DNA of 64,000 bases from Daphnia pulex. Its lineage: Eukaryota > Arthropoda > Branchiopoda > Diplostraca > Daphniidae. Under the pieces are notes generated by a model. That model did not search any database, was not told where the DNA came from, and saw only the letters and a list, made by a program, of their open reading frames with translations. Of the stretch, positions 33,342 through 46,773 are shown in pieces; the first letter of the stretch is position 1, and each line of letters begins with the position of its first letter. The stretch lies in assembly GCF_021134715.1 (NCBI RefSeq), contig NC_060024.1, forward strand, positions 10,354,001-10,418,000, read 5' to 3'. The translations under genes and the position numbers were made by a program.

Positions 33342-35953
33342 TTTTTATTGCTGAATGTTAACTTCTGAAAACAGCCCTGTAATGCTGTGTGAAGCGGATG
33401 TGTGGTTTTAACCGCTGCAGAAACTTTTTTAGATTTTGTCCAGATAACTAAATTATCGATAATACAATAAGTTCCTGTGAAACACTATACTCATTAAATT
33501 CTACTATTTAGTGCGCACATAGTAGCAATAACAAGAACATTCTAAGGATGTTGTGCAGCTTCACCATTTAGACATACTCATTACGCTCTTATCTATAGAA
33601 TAGAATTAGTAGGCGTTACCGCGTTACGTTTTTTTTGTTTTATGTTTAGAAAATAAGGTTATAAAACTTTTGAAAGTATGTATCAAACTATTTTGCCTTG
33701 TCAGAAAGTATGACTTGTACCACAAAGACCAAGGAAAGTTATTGCATAACATAGGGTGGGGCTTACATTTTCTGAAAACAAATGGATTTATGTTATTGTC
33801 GTTGTCAAACCATGGCAATCTGAAATTAACTCATCAACATAATTTATCAATGCTTAGTAAAAATGAGACAATTACCTGCTTGGAACTAATGAAAAATGAC
33901 TGTCGATTATTGAAAAGCCTGTATAAAGTGTACACAGAGCAAGCAGCTGCAGAGAAACCGAGAGAAACTAACGCGGCTAGTGAGCTCTAACGACAAACGT
34001 CAACTAGCGTCGTGAGTGTACGTTTTCTACCTGCTATAGGCTGCATTCACGAAATCAAAACGGAAAACAGGTAAAATCCGACCTTAACTAATAAATGGAA
34101 GGCCTTTTGAATAACTATCAGTTTTTTTTTCAGTTGATATTGGAAATACCATTTCGTTTTAGGCGGGTTTTAGGGTGAAAAAAAATCTTGGAAATTTCCC
34201 CGTGAAGTCTCTTCCTGTTTCTATACCGCCCGTTTTCCTTGTTACGGCTAATCTCCCTTGAAAGTTGAACACATCTTAACATTTTAATTAATTCTTTACT
34301 TTACTTGATAGGAGTGTGTCATCATTACACAATGAAAAAATGCTGTCAATTTAATATCACAGATTACAAAGTAAGGTAACTATAACTAAGTACTTTGTAG
34401 TCTGTCAATGTGGTGCAAACCATTCATGCAATGGTGGCATCTAGATTACATTTGCAATGGTTTGCTAATGTTACATGTCAAAATGTAACAAATCCACACA
34501 GAATTTTAAGAACTGAATGTTACATACCTTCCACTGTATACTGAAACATAACAATAACATTTCGTTCATCGTCGTCGTCTTCATCAAACGTTTCCAAGAC
34601 TGGGCTGCTTTATTTCAACCACGTGTGGGGAACGGGACACCTGTGGGATCAGATTTCCGATTGGGCAATCCAGAAAAAAAACTTAGCTTGAACAGACTTT
34701 TCACCAAAAGTTTACTATAATAAAACAGTTAAATTACTGAAACTTATTATTATGAACACACACTATGCTGAGTTATAGTATAGCCTCACCGTGTGTGTTG
34801 TTGTCTAACGAATTTAACGGTCGACGTGAGTTTCAGCTTTCACTTTCAGTTCAATTTTTGAAATTTTTTTTTTACCTATTGGACAGCAGACGAACTGACC
34901 AGAAAAGCGATGCTGCCAGTTTTTTAAACTCGATACCGCTCTGTAAATTCAATTCCATTTCCAGATTTCCATATTCCATTCAATTAAAAAATAAAAATAT
35001 TACATTTCTATGATTGAAAAAAATGCGCTTTGATCTCTTAAGTCTTAATATCTTAAATTTCCACTTTAATGAAATTCCGCAATTATTTAGTTAGAAATAA
35101 TTAACGGAAAATAACATATTATCATAGGGAGCGGGTAGGTGAGTCTAATAAAGCGTCTGCTTTACGATTGTAGATAATTGAAATTTAGGGACCTGGGTTC
35201 GACTCTCATCGTGAGCATAATTGCTTACAAGAAAAAAGTTCGTAAAAAAGTTAGATTGAGTGAACGACGCTTGCGTCAATTAGACTAGGTTTAAGTTAGT
35301 CAGAAATATAATTATTAATAAAAACTAACCTAATACGGTTGTGTGCTATGAATTAGGGTAATGAGCTATGGGTATGAGCATAGCCGGCGTCTTAGGACAA
35401 TGCCACAAATGGATGACATAATATTCATTCGTTTCATACAAATTAGGAAAAGTAGCATTAGATATTAAATAAGTAAAATCCGACCCCACCCCTCCGAGTC
35501 GAACCTTTTTTTTTTATTAATAGAAAATTTTAATCTAATAGAAAATTCGAATGAAGAGAGAAGAGAAAAGAAGATTCTTATGGCCCTGTTGGTATATGGG
35601 ATACACTAGTTTCTTCCTGAACATATTCTATTTTTACTCTTTGGTAATGAGAAAAAACGTACAGAGAATCAAAAGAAGCATTGGGGAGGTATAAATTTAT
35701 GCAATGATCGACACAATCAAGTTCAAAATCCAAAACTTTTACTGTCGATCTACAATAATTGGGCTCTTTACTCCAGCTAAGCTGGATGCGACGAAAACAA
35801 GTGGCGAGCATAAGATATGAAGATATAATAGGAATGCATTTTTACCGAATTCCACATTGAGAGAAATAACAGATACGGTACAGCATTTAGAAGGGCTGCA
35901 CACGACGTTTGAGCTAAACGAACTTTGTCGGATCTATACGACATTTATAACAA
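33342..35953. other. Intergenic between annexin and ACC
   Basis: The 2.6 kb stretch is AT-rich. It holds a tRNA-Val-like relic (35131-35220) and no gene I can support. Open frames at 33670-33990 (plus) and 35578-35811 (minus) show no family likeness. Confidence 0.4.
35131..35220 (+). repeat. tRNA-Val-like relic or SINE head
   Basis: The stretch has a tRNA-Val-like anticodon region (AAGCGTCTGCTTTACGATTG, cf. CACGTCTGCTTTACACGCAG in tRNA-Val) followed about 30 bases later by a good B box (GGGTTCGACTCTC). Acceptor and T stems do not pair well, so it is not a working tRNA. The spacing fits the tRNA-derived head of a SINE, or a decayed tRNA copy. Confidence 0.45.
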
Positions 35954-38900
35954 TCAAGGAACAGCACCAGGGCTGCTATCTAGAGAGGCGCTACAACTGG
36001 TCGCGGCGCTTCCAGAAGGAGCCACCGCCTGTGCTACGGGTGCAGGAGCAGGTGCCGGGGTGCCGTCCAGACGACCTATGGCTTTGGCCACTTCAGCTCG
36101 CTGAGCGGGACTCAAATTCTGAACTATGTGCACAATCGAGTCCAAACCAATTTCAGGAGTCTCCTGCATTAAGGTGCGGACCTGAGCGAGGGCAAATTCC
36201 CGTTTCAGACAGCGAATGTTCTCCATCAGAACAGGCTTCTGACATTCACCCTTAGGAGAAAATAGACAGTTAGTTAAATTGATCCACCAAAAGTGTTATT
36301 TTTTTTTTAAATCAAATAATTTTACTTTTAGTTGATCTTCCAGCCATTCGACGACGATTCGATTATCTTCCCACAAGTAACCATCAGTTGCACCTTTGTC
36401 TTCAACAAACCAACGGCGAAGCATAGCTTCGGCTTGAGGATGAGTGAGTTGTTGCTGAACTTGAATAATTTTTAAGACAGTTTCCTTCTCCAAGAGACGG
36501 CGCCGCAAGCGCCAATAGAAGTAAGTACGCGACTTTTTCCACGGAACAATGTCATGAATGACACCTTTTTCGTGCATGCGTTCTGGAGTGTCGTGCAAAT
36601 CAGCGAAATAAGTTGCAACCTAAATCCAACATCAAAGAAAATGTTATTTTCAATTCACAGTGACTCGTTATGATATCCATACCTGTCGGTACATAGGAGC
36701 CAGCAAATCTTCTCGTTGGTTCAACTGTTGTTCCAGACTTCGTTTGTCAGTTGGGTTCAACTCTGGCTTAGATAATTTCTCCCGCAATCCTTGGATGACT
36801 GGATCAATACGCGCCATGGTTTTGAGCAGATCCTTGAGTTTAAACTTGACCTCGACAACACCCTCTGGTTCGAGAACACCGCCACGAGATTCGGGATCCG
36901 CATACATTTCCATGTAAGATTCGTTGATGGTTGGATCGATGACGACCCAAGCACCGCCACGAAGTTCGGCAAATGGCGGAATGTAGACCATGATAGGTTG
37001 CTTATATTCACGCAACCCATCCACAATATACGCACCGAATTTGACCACCTTGGAGAATCACGGCTGTTAATACTACTAGCTCTTACAAAGTATCATCACA
37101 ATAATAGTTTTACCTGTTCGTACATGTCCTTCATTCCGCCCGAGAAGCCTCGCCAATTGGCAAAGATAATTAAAGGCAATTCTTCGCGACTAAAATCTAG
37201 AATAGCTTGCGCTGTCTTATAAGCCGAGTCCGGGAACCACACCTATATACAAAGACAAATGTTTTAACCTACAACTTCTGCCGGTGAAAGAAATGTAAGT
37301 ATTTTACCTGTCCAGCTTGGGAAACCACTTTGGCTTCCGAATCAAGATTGGCTGGATCCGCGGGTAAGTTGAGTTCAACGGTACGCGTCTCGACAGCGAT
37401 AACTCCAATGGGAATACCACCTAGTCTTGCCCTACCGCAAACGACAGTTTGGGCCCAAGCGGCCATGATCTCGTCGAATGAACCTCTGTCAAAGAAACCA
37501 GATTCCCACTCGTCTGGATGAAGTGGATTTTGCCTGAAATAACAAACGACATTTGAAAACCCACATTCAAGGTATTGGATCCAATTATTTTACCTGCCAG
37601 ACAGGAGCCAACGGGGATCGTAAGGTGCTTTGGTTGGCATGTACTTTATTTCACGATCGATGGAGTCGTAAATCGGGTTGATCGGCAGAGGAGCGCCCTT
37701 GCATTTGGGCATGTACGACAGCCAACGCAAAATGCTCTGGATGCCTTCCAGGTCATGAGCGTCCGTACGGTGAGACACGCCGTTGTTGTACATAATCTGA
37801 ATGCCTCCGAGTTGCGAGTTCGATGTATAGACTTCCCGTCCCAGCAGTCTGTTAAGAGCACTATATCCAGTTAAAATGATGTGCGAATTTTCGATCTGAA
37901 TAACACGTTGACCCAGGCGGACCAGATAAGCTCCGATGCCAATAGCTCGACAAGACACCAAGGAAATAGTCACAATATCCTAGACAGACAACAATAAATG
38001 AATTACAATTTTCATGATGGGAATTAACTTAAAAATTGTTATTTGTTACGTTGTAAGCTTGAGAAGATTCCCCGGCAATCATTCCGGAATGGCGGAGGTT
38101 TTCAACACCTAGACCGTCTTCTTTGCCAATAATGTCAGTAATTCTATATCGTGCCTCCCCATGTTCGTCGATCAGCTCGGCGCGGACTGAATTGAAAGCC
38201 GCAACTTTCTTGAAATCGTCCGGAGTCAAGTAAATGTACTTGAAACCCTTTTCTGGGTCGCTATTGTCGACCCACGCAACTCGGAAGAGATGCTTGATTT
38301 CTTCCGCTAGCCCAATCCTAGCTCCACTGTTGGCCGCGATGTAGATACGCGGAATTTTCAGTGATCGAGCTAACTGCGAAGCGGCCAAGAAAAGCTTATC
38401 TTCTTGAGGGCCAAACGAGCCGATCATGAAGGTAATGTCGTTACAAATGACAATTATTTCTCGCCCAGTTTGATATTCCGGCGTGATGAGTTTAACTCTC
38501 CAGGCTACCATGCCGATATTGTTTTCTCCTAAAAGTGAATCCAATATTGCGATTAACTTAAGTTAAATGGGGCAAAATAAGATAAATCCAACATACCCGG
38601 AAGCCTTTTCTGCTCGATCAAGTTTCCTTCGACATCCAACACCAATTCGACAGATGTAACCAACAATTCAGGAAGGATGATGTTCTCTTTCGAATTGCGA
38701 GCGATGTACTCATTCCACATACGTTTGCACGTCTGTCGGAACATATCCGGATAATCGTAGACGTAAGTTGTGCCGTTGGATTGGGCCTGGAATCGTTTGA
38801 GCTGTAGATAATCTTTGGTCATATAAGGAGTTGAAATGGGAAGTCCATGCAGAGGTCCGTGACGAGGTCCATATGCTTCGAATTTGACGACTCCAGTTCG

Positions 38901-41900
38901 TGGATCAGTCGTTTCTCTATACATGCAAATGTCCAGGTAATATCCACTCTCGTTGTTGAGGCACAGACGGATCGGAACAGTCTTGCCGTTATGCGTCTGC
39001 CGAATGATCATTTTCAGCTCAGCCTAAACCCCAACAAATAAGGATGAACAAAAACAATTATATTTTAATCTGATTGTGAACGGTACCTGGAGAACGCGGA
39101 GCTTCCACAGGCGCGGACCGTAACGCATCACCATAGCCCTAACACTTTCCTCAATCTTGGAAGGATCCATAATGACCGTTGGAACAAAATTGAGAAAGAT
39201 GTGATTGCAATCTGTGCGCCGGCTGTAAGGATGGGAGAAGGCTACTTCCAACTCGTCCATTGCTTCCAGTAACAATCGTTCACCTAAAAGGAAAGGCACC
39301 CAATGAAGCTAAAGAGAATCTAGAATAAATGCAACATGGAAATTTACCTTCGTTTTGCAAATACTCGAAAGAAGCTTCTTTTGTAATCAAATCCGAATGA
39401 CGAATTATGGACCTGATGAAGAACCGATAGTCGGTTACTTCCTGGCCTTTGGCTACTTTAGCCTTGCCTAAATATAGGTGCATCTTTTGGTTGGATGTGG
39501 GGAGCGCCTCTAGTTCGTAGGTGCGTAAACGATTTATTTCTAATTGGAAAGCGAGAGCAGGCTCGAGATGTCTGTAAATCCGATCCTCATTGAAGTTGTC
39601 TCGTGCGCGGAACGTGAAGAATTTGGGATGTTGCCGGCGGAAGAGAACGACAAACGTGATACGACGGATACCCCGTTCAATCAGAAGAGGTCGTTTCTGT
39701 ACACAAATCGCAGTAAACTTTTCGCTGAGAACAGTATCTTCCACTTCTTCGGTGTAGCGAATAGCAACATTAATTATGTGGATAGCCTCCGTGACCTTAA
39801 AAAAACAAACATTGATTAAAACACTTAAAACAAGGATTGATTTTCAAAAACAAGTACCATCTGTTTGGTTAGACTATCCATGTAAGAAGTATCTGAGAAC
39901 GAATGAGAAAGGGTGACCGACTGCGAAAGCATGTTGATTCCGCAATTTTCACCATCCGAATCTGAACCACCGTTATCAGCGCTCTCAGGAGTTGACGGGC
40001 GCGAGTCTTCAAAGACTTCCATCATTTCATCGAAATGATTTTCAAAGTCCTCCAAACGAGAGAAGGCGGCCATGCAGCCAGTTCGGTTGCAGTTCTCCAA
40101 GTCAGTGGGTAGATCTATGAGGTTGGATACCTCGTCAAAACTAGGGATGTGAGACATGACCAAATTCATATTTGCAGCCTTGTTGTGAGGGATGCGATTT
40201 GGGTGGGAAGAGGGGAGTAAAAACTAGGGAAATAATTTGAAAAACCATTATTAGTGCGTGTCTGAGGTAATAGAGCAAGGCTATGTTTTTTACCTCAAAA
40301 TGAACGACGCAGAGATTTTCAGAAAGATCCTTATGCTGAAGGCACGTTAGTTCATACGAAGTGTAAGAACGACGGACGTAGACCTCCAAGGCAGCCATTC
40401 TGACAGCCCGATTGGGATGTGAAAAAAAATCATGCAGTACATCAAAGATGGATGTCTCAGACATGATGAGCTTTTGGAGATTTTCAGGATGGAAATCGTG
40501 GCCATAGATGTCAATGGCTGACAAGAAAATCGATTCCATTTGATTATGACGCAGCTCGTAGGCTGGCTGGTGGGCAGCAATCAACACCTGAACAAAATAA
40601 TGTATGATTAATTAATTCTTTAAAATAATTTGACCGAGCTTCAAAAAACATACCTGTCTGGCTCTGAGAGCCACTTTGGCATTTTCGGAGCGATTAAGCA
40701 TAGTCAATTCTTTGAGAATGGTGGCCAATTCGTCGGTAAGACCCGGTTCGTGACTCCACAGATGGTCTATAAGCTGCGTGACCAACAAATTCTTCTTCGT
40801 CGTCTGCGAATGAGAAAATATCGTGGCCACAACAGCCGCCATCGTTTCCTTATTCTTTTCGCGCAGCATGGATACACACTTATCGTAATGACCGTTTTGA
40901 AATTGGCCCTCTACTACCAAGTATTGTTTCAGTAAATCGTGCACTACGGCCTTCATTCGACCTGAGGAAAAAATTAGAAAAAAATTAAGAACAATTCAAA
41001 ATTCACATTTTAAATTTTTACAAATCAAAAAGATTACCTCGAATTCCGTTTCGATAGCGCTGGACAAGCTGAACGATTCCTTGAGTGGTAAGGAAAAAGA
41101 CATCACGATCGGCCCGCTTCTGTAGTGTTGCGGCGTGAGTGTCAATGACGCTAGCCACTTGCTGACTAGGAAATTGAGCAAGGACGGAAGTAATGTTACT
41201 AGCGTAAAGAGCCATGAGCTTGCGAATTTTCTTTTCGACCGAAGCAGGGATACGGCCAGAGATGGATGATATAACATCCTGCAACTCCAACAGGGGTAAA
41301 CTGGGATCCTTAAGGACCGTCATCATCTTCTCAATGGTTTCTTTGATTTTGGGCTGGAAAAATGGATCAGGTAGGCAATATCCAGCAAAGATATTATCCA
41401 TGACAGAACGGCAGCTTTGATAGATTTGGTTCAATTTGTCCCCCCATACAGGCAGGGTGGAGCCTGGCTCACTTTCTCGGAAACGCCCAGTAAACATTTG
41501 AACGCGCTGAATGCGTGATGCATCATCTAAATCCAAGTGGGCGATGATGGCCCCCGAATCTAAAATTGCTCCAGGGCGCTTGTTGTAATATAAGCAACCC
41601 GACTCGGTAACAGTGACCGTCATCACCATTTTCATTACCTCAATCTCCGCATACGCTTGGCCGGCCTGTATTGATCAAATAAAAGTTAGTTTCCGCTTGA
41701 TGACGGCGCATTAATCAAACAAGTTTACTTACTTGGACATGGCCTCCTTCCTCAACCATAAAGCCAAGAAGTTTGCCAGCGGTAGGCGTGCGAAGGATTG
41801 TGGGGTCGTTCTCTTTTTCGAAAATACAAGTCTGATTGCCAATGACGACCCGGTAACGATCCACCTCCTCCTTCATGTAGGTATTGTAACTGGCTCCATC

Positions 41901-44900
41901 GACAGAAAGGAGAAGCGATCCATCGGCAAGCCTGTGCATCTCCAGCTCTTTGTACGAGCCGTTGAGTGCCAGGAAGTAGCTGTTGGGCCCAGATTTTGTG
42001 GTTTGCATTTTGTATTTAGTTCCTTCGTAAATCAGCTCCACCTCCACACAGTTGGTCAATGTGTAGGCTGGAAGGACTTGACCTCTTTCTAATGAAGCCT
42101 GGAAGTGCTGGAACGAATTAAGTATAGTTTGATCGGCAACGTGCAGCGAACCGCAAATAACAGCCAGGAGCTGATCAGGTTTCTCCGACTTGAACCGTTG
42201 AGCGATCATAGCGTCTAGCCATGTTGTACTGATATTATTTCTCTGAAAATCTTCTGTTTCCAAGAGTGTAATCAAATACTCTACTGTGGTGCGGAAATCG
42301 CCTCGAATTGATAATTCTATTGAAGAAGACAATAAGGATTAGATGGACCCAAGAAAGAACGGAAACGGGGAAAATACCTTTAAGCGCAATGACCATATTT
42401 TCACGAGCTTCTTCGCGGTCTTCGCCCCATGAGAAGCAATGTCCGAATTGTGAGTCGGCAAATTCATGTAATCCGCCAGATGCTGCTACGCTGAAATAAC
42501 CCCAAACATTTTTGGACGAACGGAAATTCAATTCTTGTACTGTACCAGAGCTGGGCTATATGACGGACGGAAAAAAAATGAATGAACAGATTGTTATCGG
42601 TAAATGAGCACAAATTAATCAATCGTACTTTGAATCCCTCCTCTGGATTCTCGCTCGTGATACGGGCAGCGATTACGTGCCCCCATGGAGTAGGAGGATT
42701 AGGAGGGTTATCAAAATCAATGGGTATGTTATCCCAAGGATTAAGACGGTATAAGGTACGAATCGATTTGATTCGATACAAAGGAATACCCATAGCAATT
42801 TGCAGCTGAGCAGCTGGCAAATTCACGTCTGACACCATCTCTGTGCAAGGATGCTCCACCTGTCATTTAGAAAGAGTATTGAATTAACTCAAGAAGAATT
42901 AAGAAAAATGGATGAAAATAAAACCTGCAAGCGAGGGTTCAATTCCAAAAAGTAGAAGCTTCCGTCGGCTTCGTATAGATATTCGACAGTTCCCGCACTG
43001 ACGTAACCGACCATTTTAGCAAGACGGACAGCAGCCTAACACCATCAAGGAAACTGGTTAAAAATCCAATCGTTTTTTGCAGATGCCAAGAAGTCAAGAC
43101 ACCTTTTCCATTTGTTCAAAAATGTGGGGTGGAGCGATAGCACAAGGAGCTTCCTCAATGATCTTTTGATGACGTCTTTGAATAGAACAATCTCGACCGA
43201 AAAGTGAAATGGCATTTCCATATTGATCGGCTAAAATCTGCACCTCCAAGTGATGAGCGCAACCGGCTGTCTTCATAATGAAAATAGGTGAACCTTGGAC
43301 CTCCGCTTGGACCTAATTAAGTCAAATTTTTAAAAATCTATCAGTCAGCACATTATCATAGTTTAATGATTAGTCGGTACTAATCTGTAACAAGAGTAAC
43401 CTGGCGGAAGAGGTTGGCAAAATCGTCGGCAGACTCAGATTTCCGGATGCCCTTACCACCGCCACCTTCACTAGCTTTGATCATGACCGGAAATCCGATC
43501 CTCTGAGCGGCCTCCAGACCTTCCTCTGCTGATTCAACGCATCCCTTCCGGTACAACTCTGTCGAAATTTTTATCCGCTTATCGCGAAACTCAGCCTTGA
43601 GTCCTACAAATCAAAGTGGGAAGTAAATAGGATAAGACCATTTGTTCGTTTGGCTCAAAAACTGTGGGAAAGTTCAGGCTTACCAGACCCAGACCACGAA
43701 AGTGTTGGGATATCGGCCGTTTGGGCTACAATACTTGAGGCTATTTTATCACCTAGCGCCCACATGGCCTTTTCTGGCGGCCCAATGAAAGCAATGCTAT
43801 TCTTAATCAATAACTCTGGAAGTTTAGGATTTTCAGACGCGTGACCCCAACCAGCCCAGACGGCTTGCACCTGGTAAAAGAGGAAAACAAACCGGTTTTG
43901 TTTATACAATACGGTAAATTTATGCATTCTTCGTTGGTACCTGCATACGCTTTGCAATGTCCAAAATCAGTTCAACATTAGCATAATTGTTGTTGTTGGT
44001 TCCTCCAGGAACTGGTACGTAGTGGTCAGCCATTTTGATGTACTCCGCGTTAGCTGTTAAAATTCAATACATGGACTAAGTTTTTTTTTACATTGATGTG
44101 GAAATAATGAAGTACCTTTCAAGTCTTCAGGCGTAACCATAACGACGAAGCGGATGGCCCGTTCGTTTCGAAACATTTCATAAGCCCATCTGCGTATAGA
44201 ACGCATACACTTGACAGCTGCGATTCCATTGTTGGCAATCAATACCTATAGATTTCAAGAGATATCAAAATAAAGCACTCACACCACTGACATAGACAAC
44301 ACAGGAGACACCATTACTCACTCGATTGATTACACGATTGCCGCCAAACTGTCTAACAAATTCCTCTGGTGTAGCCACGTTGAGGTCCTTATTGAGCTCC
44401 ATTCCGCGTTGCTTCACACGCAAATGACTCTGCGACATAGTAGCTCTACATTTCAAATGGGAAAACAATCACACTAGGAGCCAAGGAGAAGCGTCACTCC
44501 ATAAAATAAAAAGAAACAAATGCTCCCTTCAGTCATTGGAGAATGGCAAGGGTCTTCCGATATGGGCGACGTCAGAAACGATCTAAAGGCCGCTCGTTAT
44601 CACACAGTCTAGAATCCTGTTCTGTTTTGTTTTTGTTTCAACACATTTAAAATGCTTTATCAGCTCCCTACTGACAGTAAATGAAAAAAAGTTGCCATCC
44701 CGTAATTCGAGCCACACGCTTCTGAACTAAAATGGGGAGTCATCCTTATCCCTGATCACCCACCCCACTCGTGGATAAGATTTTCTGAAGCGTGTTGGAA
44801 TGAAACACTGCGTAGAAGCGCGGGAAAATGGTTGGACTTTAAAAAATTAAAAAAAATGGGGGTACGTTGACCCGTATATTACCTCATCAAAGATTTCTGA

Positions 44901-45346
44901 TGCTTAGAGTTTTTGCTGTCTTGGCCGTTAGTGGACGAATCATCTGATATAGTGTCCTGGCTTCCAAGCGAGATGACATCCTCACACAAGTCTCCACTGC
45001 CGTTGCTGATACTTTCCTCCTCTTCTTTATTGGTAGATGCTGACACCGGACGGGGATTTCCGCTCTCTCCAACACCGTCGGATCCCACCAGGAAACTGAC
45101 CTGCACCCATAGTCATGATAAGAATTTTGTTGTTATTTTTTGCGACTTTAACTGTGAAATGTTTAATAGCTTTACTTGATTTGGAAGACGTACGGAGTTG
45201 TTGCTAGTTGATCCTCGATTTTCGGCCATATCTGGGGTATCGGTCAAGTTAACGGCCGTTTCGGCCAACCTGCAAGAAGGCAGAATGTGAGTGAAATCGG
45301 ACTCGCACTCCATGCTGCTGGCGTGTGTGTGACGTAAAGCGTCCAT
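35954..45346 (-). CDS. ACC: Acetyl-CoA carboxylase (ACC), complete
   Basis: More than 20 exons encode the whole multidomain enzyme (roughly 2,350 residues), which makes malonyl-CoA from acetyl-CoA, bicarbonate and ATP for fatty acid synthesis. In order: an acidic leader ([18 protein letters not shown], exon ending about 45180; then an exon 45100-44883), the biotin carboxylase domain ([21 protein letters not shown] loop with [37 protein letters not shown]), the biotinyl-lysine motif EVMKM at about 41633, the long central region, and the carboxyltransferase ([51 protein letters not shown]). The first ATG of the 5' frame is at 45346; an internal ATG at 45226 and a splice-acceptor-like GCAG before it make the exact start uncertain. 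A conserved AMPK site is discussed under findings. Confidence 0.97.
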
Positions 45347-46773
45347 GAATGGAAAGCGCTCTAGACCCCCAACTTTCTCTACCCCAGGCGATCAAGATTT
45401 TATCAACACTTGCTTTCGTCGACAACGTAATACCCCCAAGTTTCACTGGAAAACCCAATGTTTTGAACTCAATTTCTAATGAAACACCCCCATTTTGTCA
45501 AGGGCAGAATCATATTTTTGACCATCATTCTTAGAAACTGACAGCTAAAGGAATGTTGTGAACAGGTTTTTAAAGGTGAATGAACGGGGTTGGGGCCATC
45601 TGGCTGTGTTCCGCCTTCTAAAAATCGACTAATGACGGTCAGGCAGCTTTGAGCGATGGATAAAAACTAATGCGCATTGAGATAAATTTTTCTCAAGGAA
45701 GATATTTAAAACAATTTTTTATCAGCAGGTATATGAAAAGCACAGAAATATTATTTTGTAAGCAAACTTTGGTTCCTATAAAATCTCGAAATTCTGTAAA
45801 TACTACCTGAACATAGCAAAGTGCCCCACTTAGATGCTTGTTAAGTTAAGTAAACACCTTACTCTCAATATTTAAAAAAGAGTTCTACCTGTTTGTGAAA
45901 GCCTGAGAGACAAAGTTCCAGATGGTGTTGCAATAACTGAGTTCAAATTCTGTATCGGTATCAACAAATGGAAATTCAAGTTGAGGACAACTTTGCATTG
46001 AACCAGGATGACACTATTGAATTAGGTGCTGTTCCTGGAACAGGCGCTGAACTACTAGACGGATGCTATGACTGCTTTCTCCCGAAAACCAGAAGAAGAC
46101 ATTTTTACCTGAGGTTTCAGAAGTAGGCCACCAGACTCCCGGAACACACAAGAAGATTCAACTCAAACAAGAGAATTTTTAGCGAGATTTGGCGTGGGTG
46201 AAAACTTCAAATAAATTACAATAAAAACATCTGAAATAAATAATAAAAACTGGGAGGGTGGTTGATTGGTCAACAATAAATAACTATTTAGATCCGACTA
46301 AATAAGGAGCTCAAAGTATTGCAAACATCTGTCGTCTGCTGTTTCTCAATGGCTTAAATTACTATGGTAACGGGACTAGGATATGCAACATCATTTTTAA
46401 AAAATAATTTGTTATGATGATTTAAAAAGAATTTTTATTTTGAGAACAAAAAATATTATAAAAATACATTTCGTGATAAAAATGTACAATTTTACAAAAT
46501 GCATTACCTTCACGAATCACGATATCCCATTTGACAACGGTGTTGAGTTCAAAATTCAAAATTCGTCTAGAGACGGTTTCTCCTAACGTCGACGCTCTGG
46601 TGGGCTGCCCCTGGTTAGACGCGTATTTGTGCAAACTCGTTTAGGAAATCATTTGATTAAGAGTCAGAACGTGTGAAGGAAAACTGTAATAAGTTGAGCT
46701 GTCACTCTTGTCTGAAATAGTTGCGTAGTTAATAAGCTTCTGCTAAGATATAACCTGGCTTTCATAAAGAAAA
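45347..46773. other. Intergenic, ACC and CKAP2-like 5' regions
   Basis: The stretch separates divergent genes and should contain both promoters. A 52-codon open frame at 45968-46126 has a coding-like composition (see finding). Nothing else is recognisable. Confidence 0.4.

Noticed and set aside
33670-33990. 106-codon plus-strand frame after the annexin gene
   Set aside because: No recognisable motif, no splice sites or promoter; composition like its surroundings.
35150-35215. Functional tRNA-Val gene
   Set aside because: Acceptor and T stems do not pair and the anticodon loop is too long.
35578-35811. 77-codon minus-strand frame near the ACC 3' end
   Set aside because: I considered a transposon fragment, but no motif supports it.
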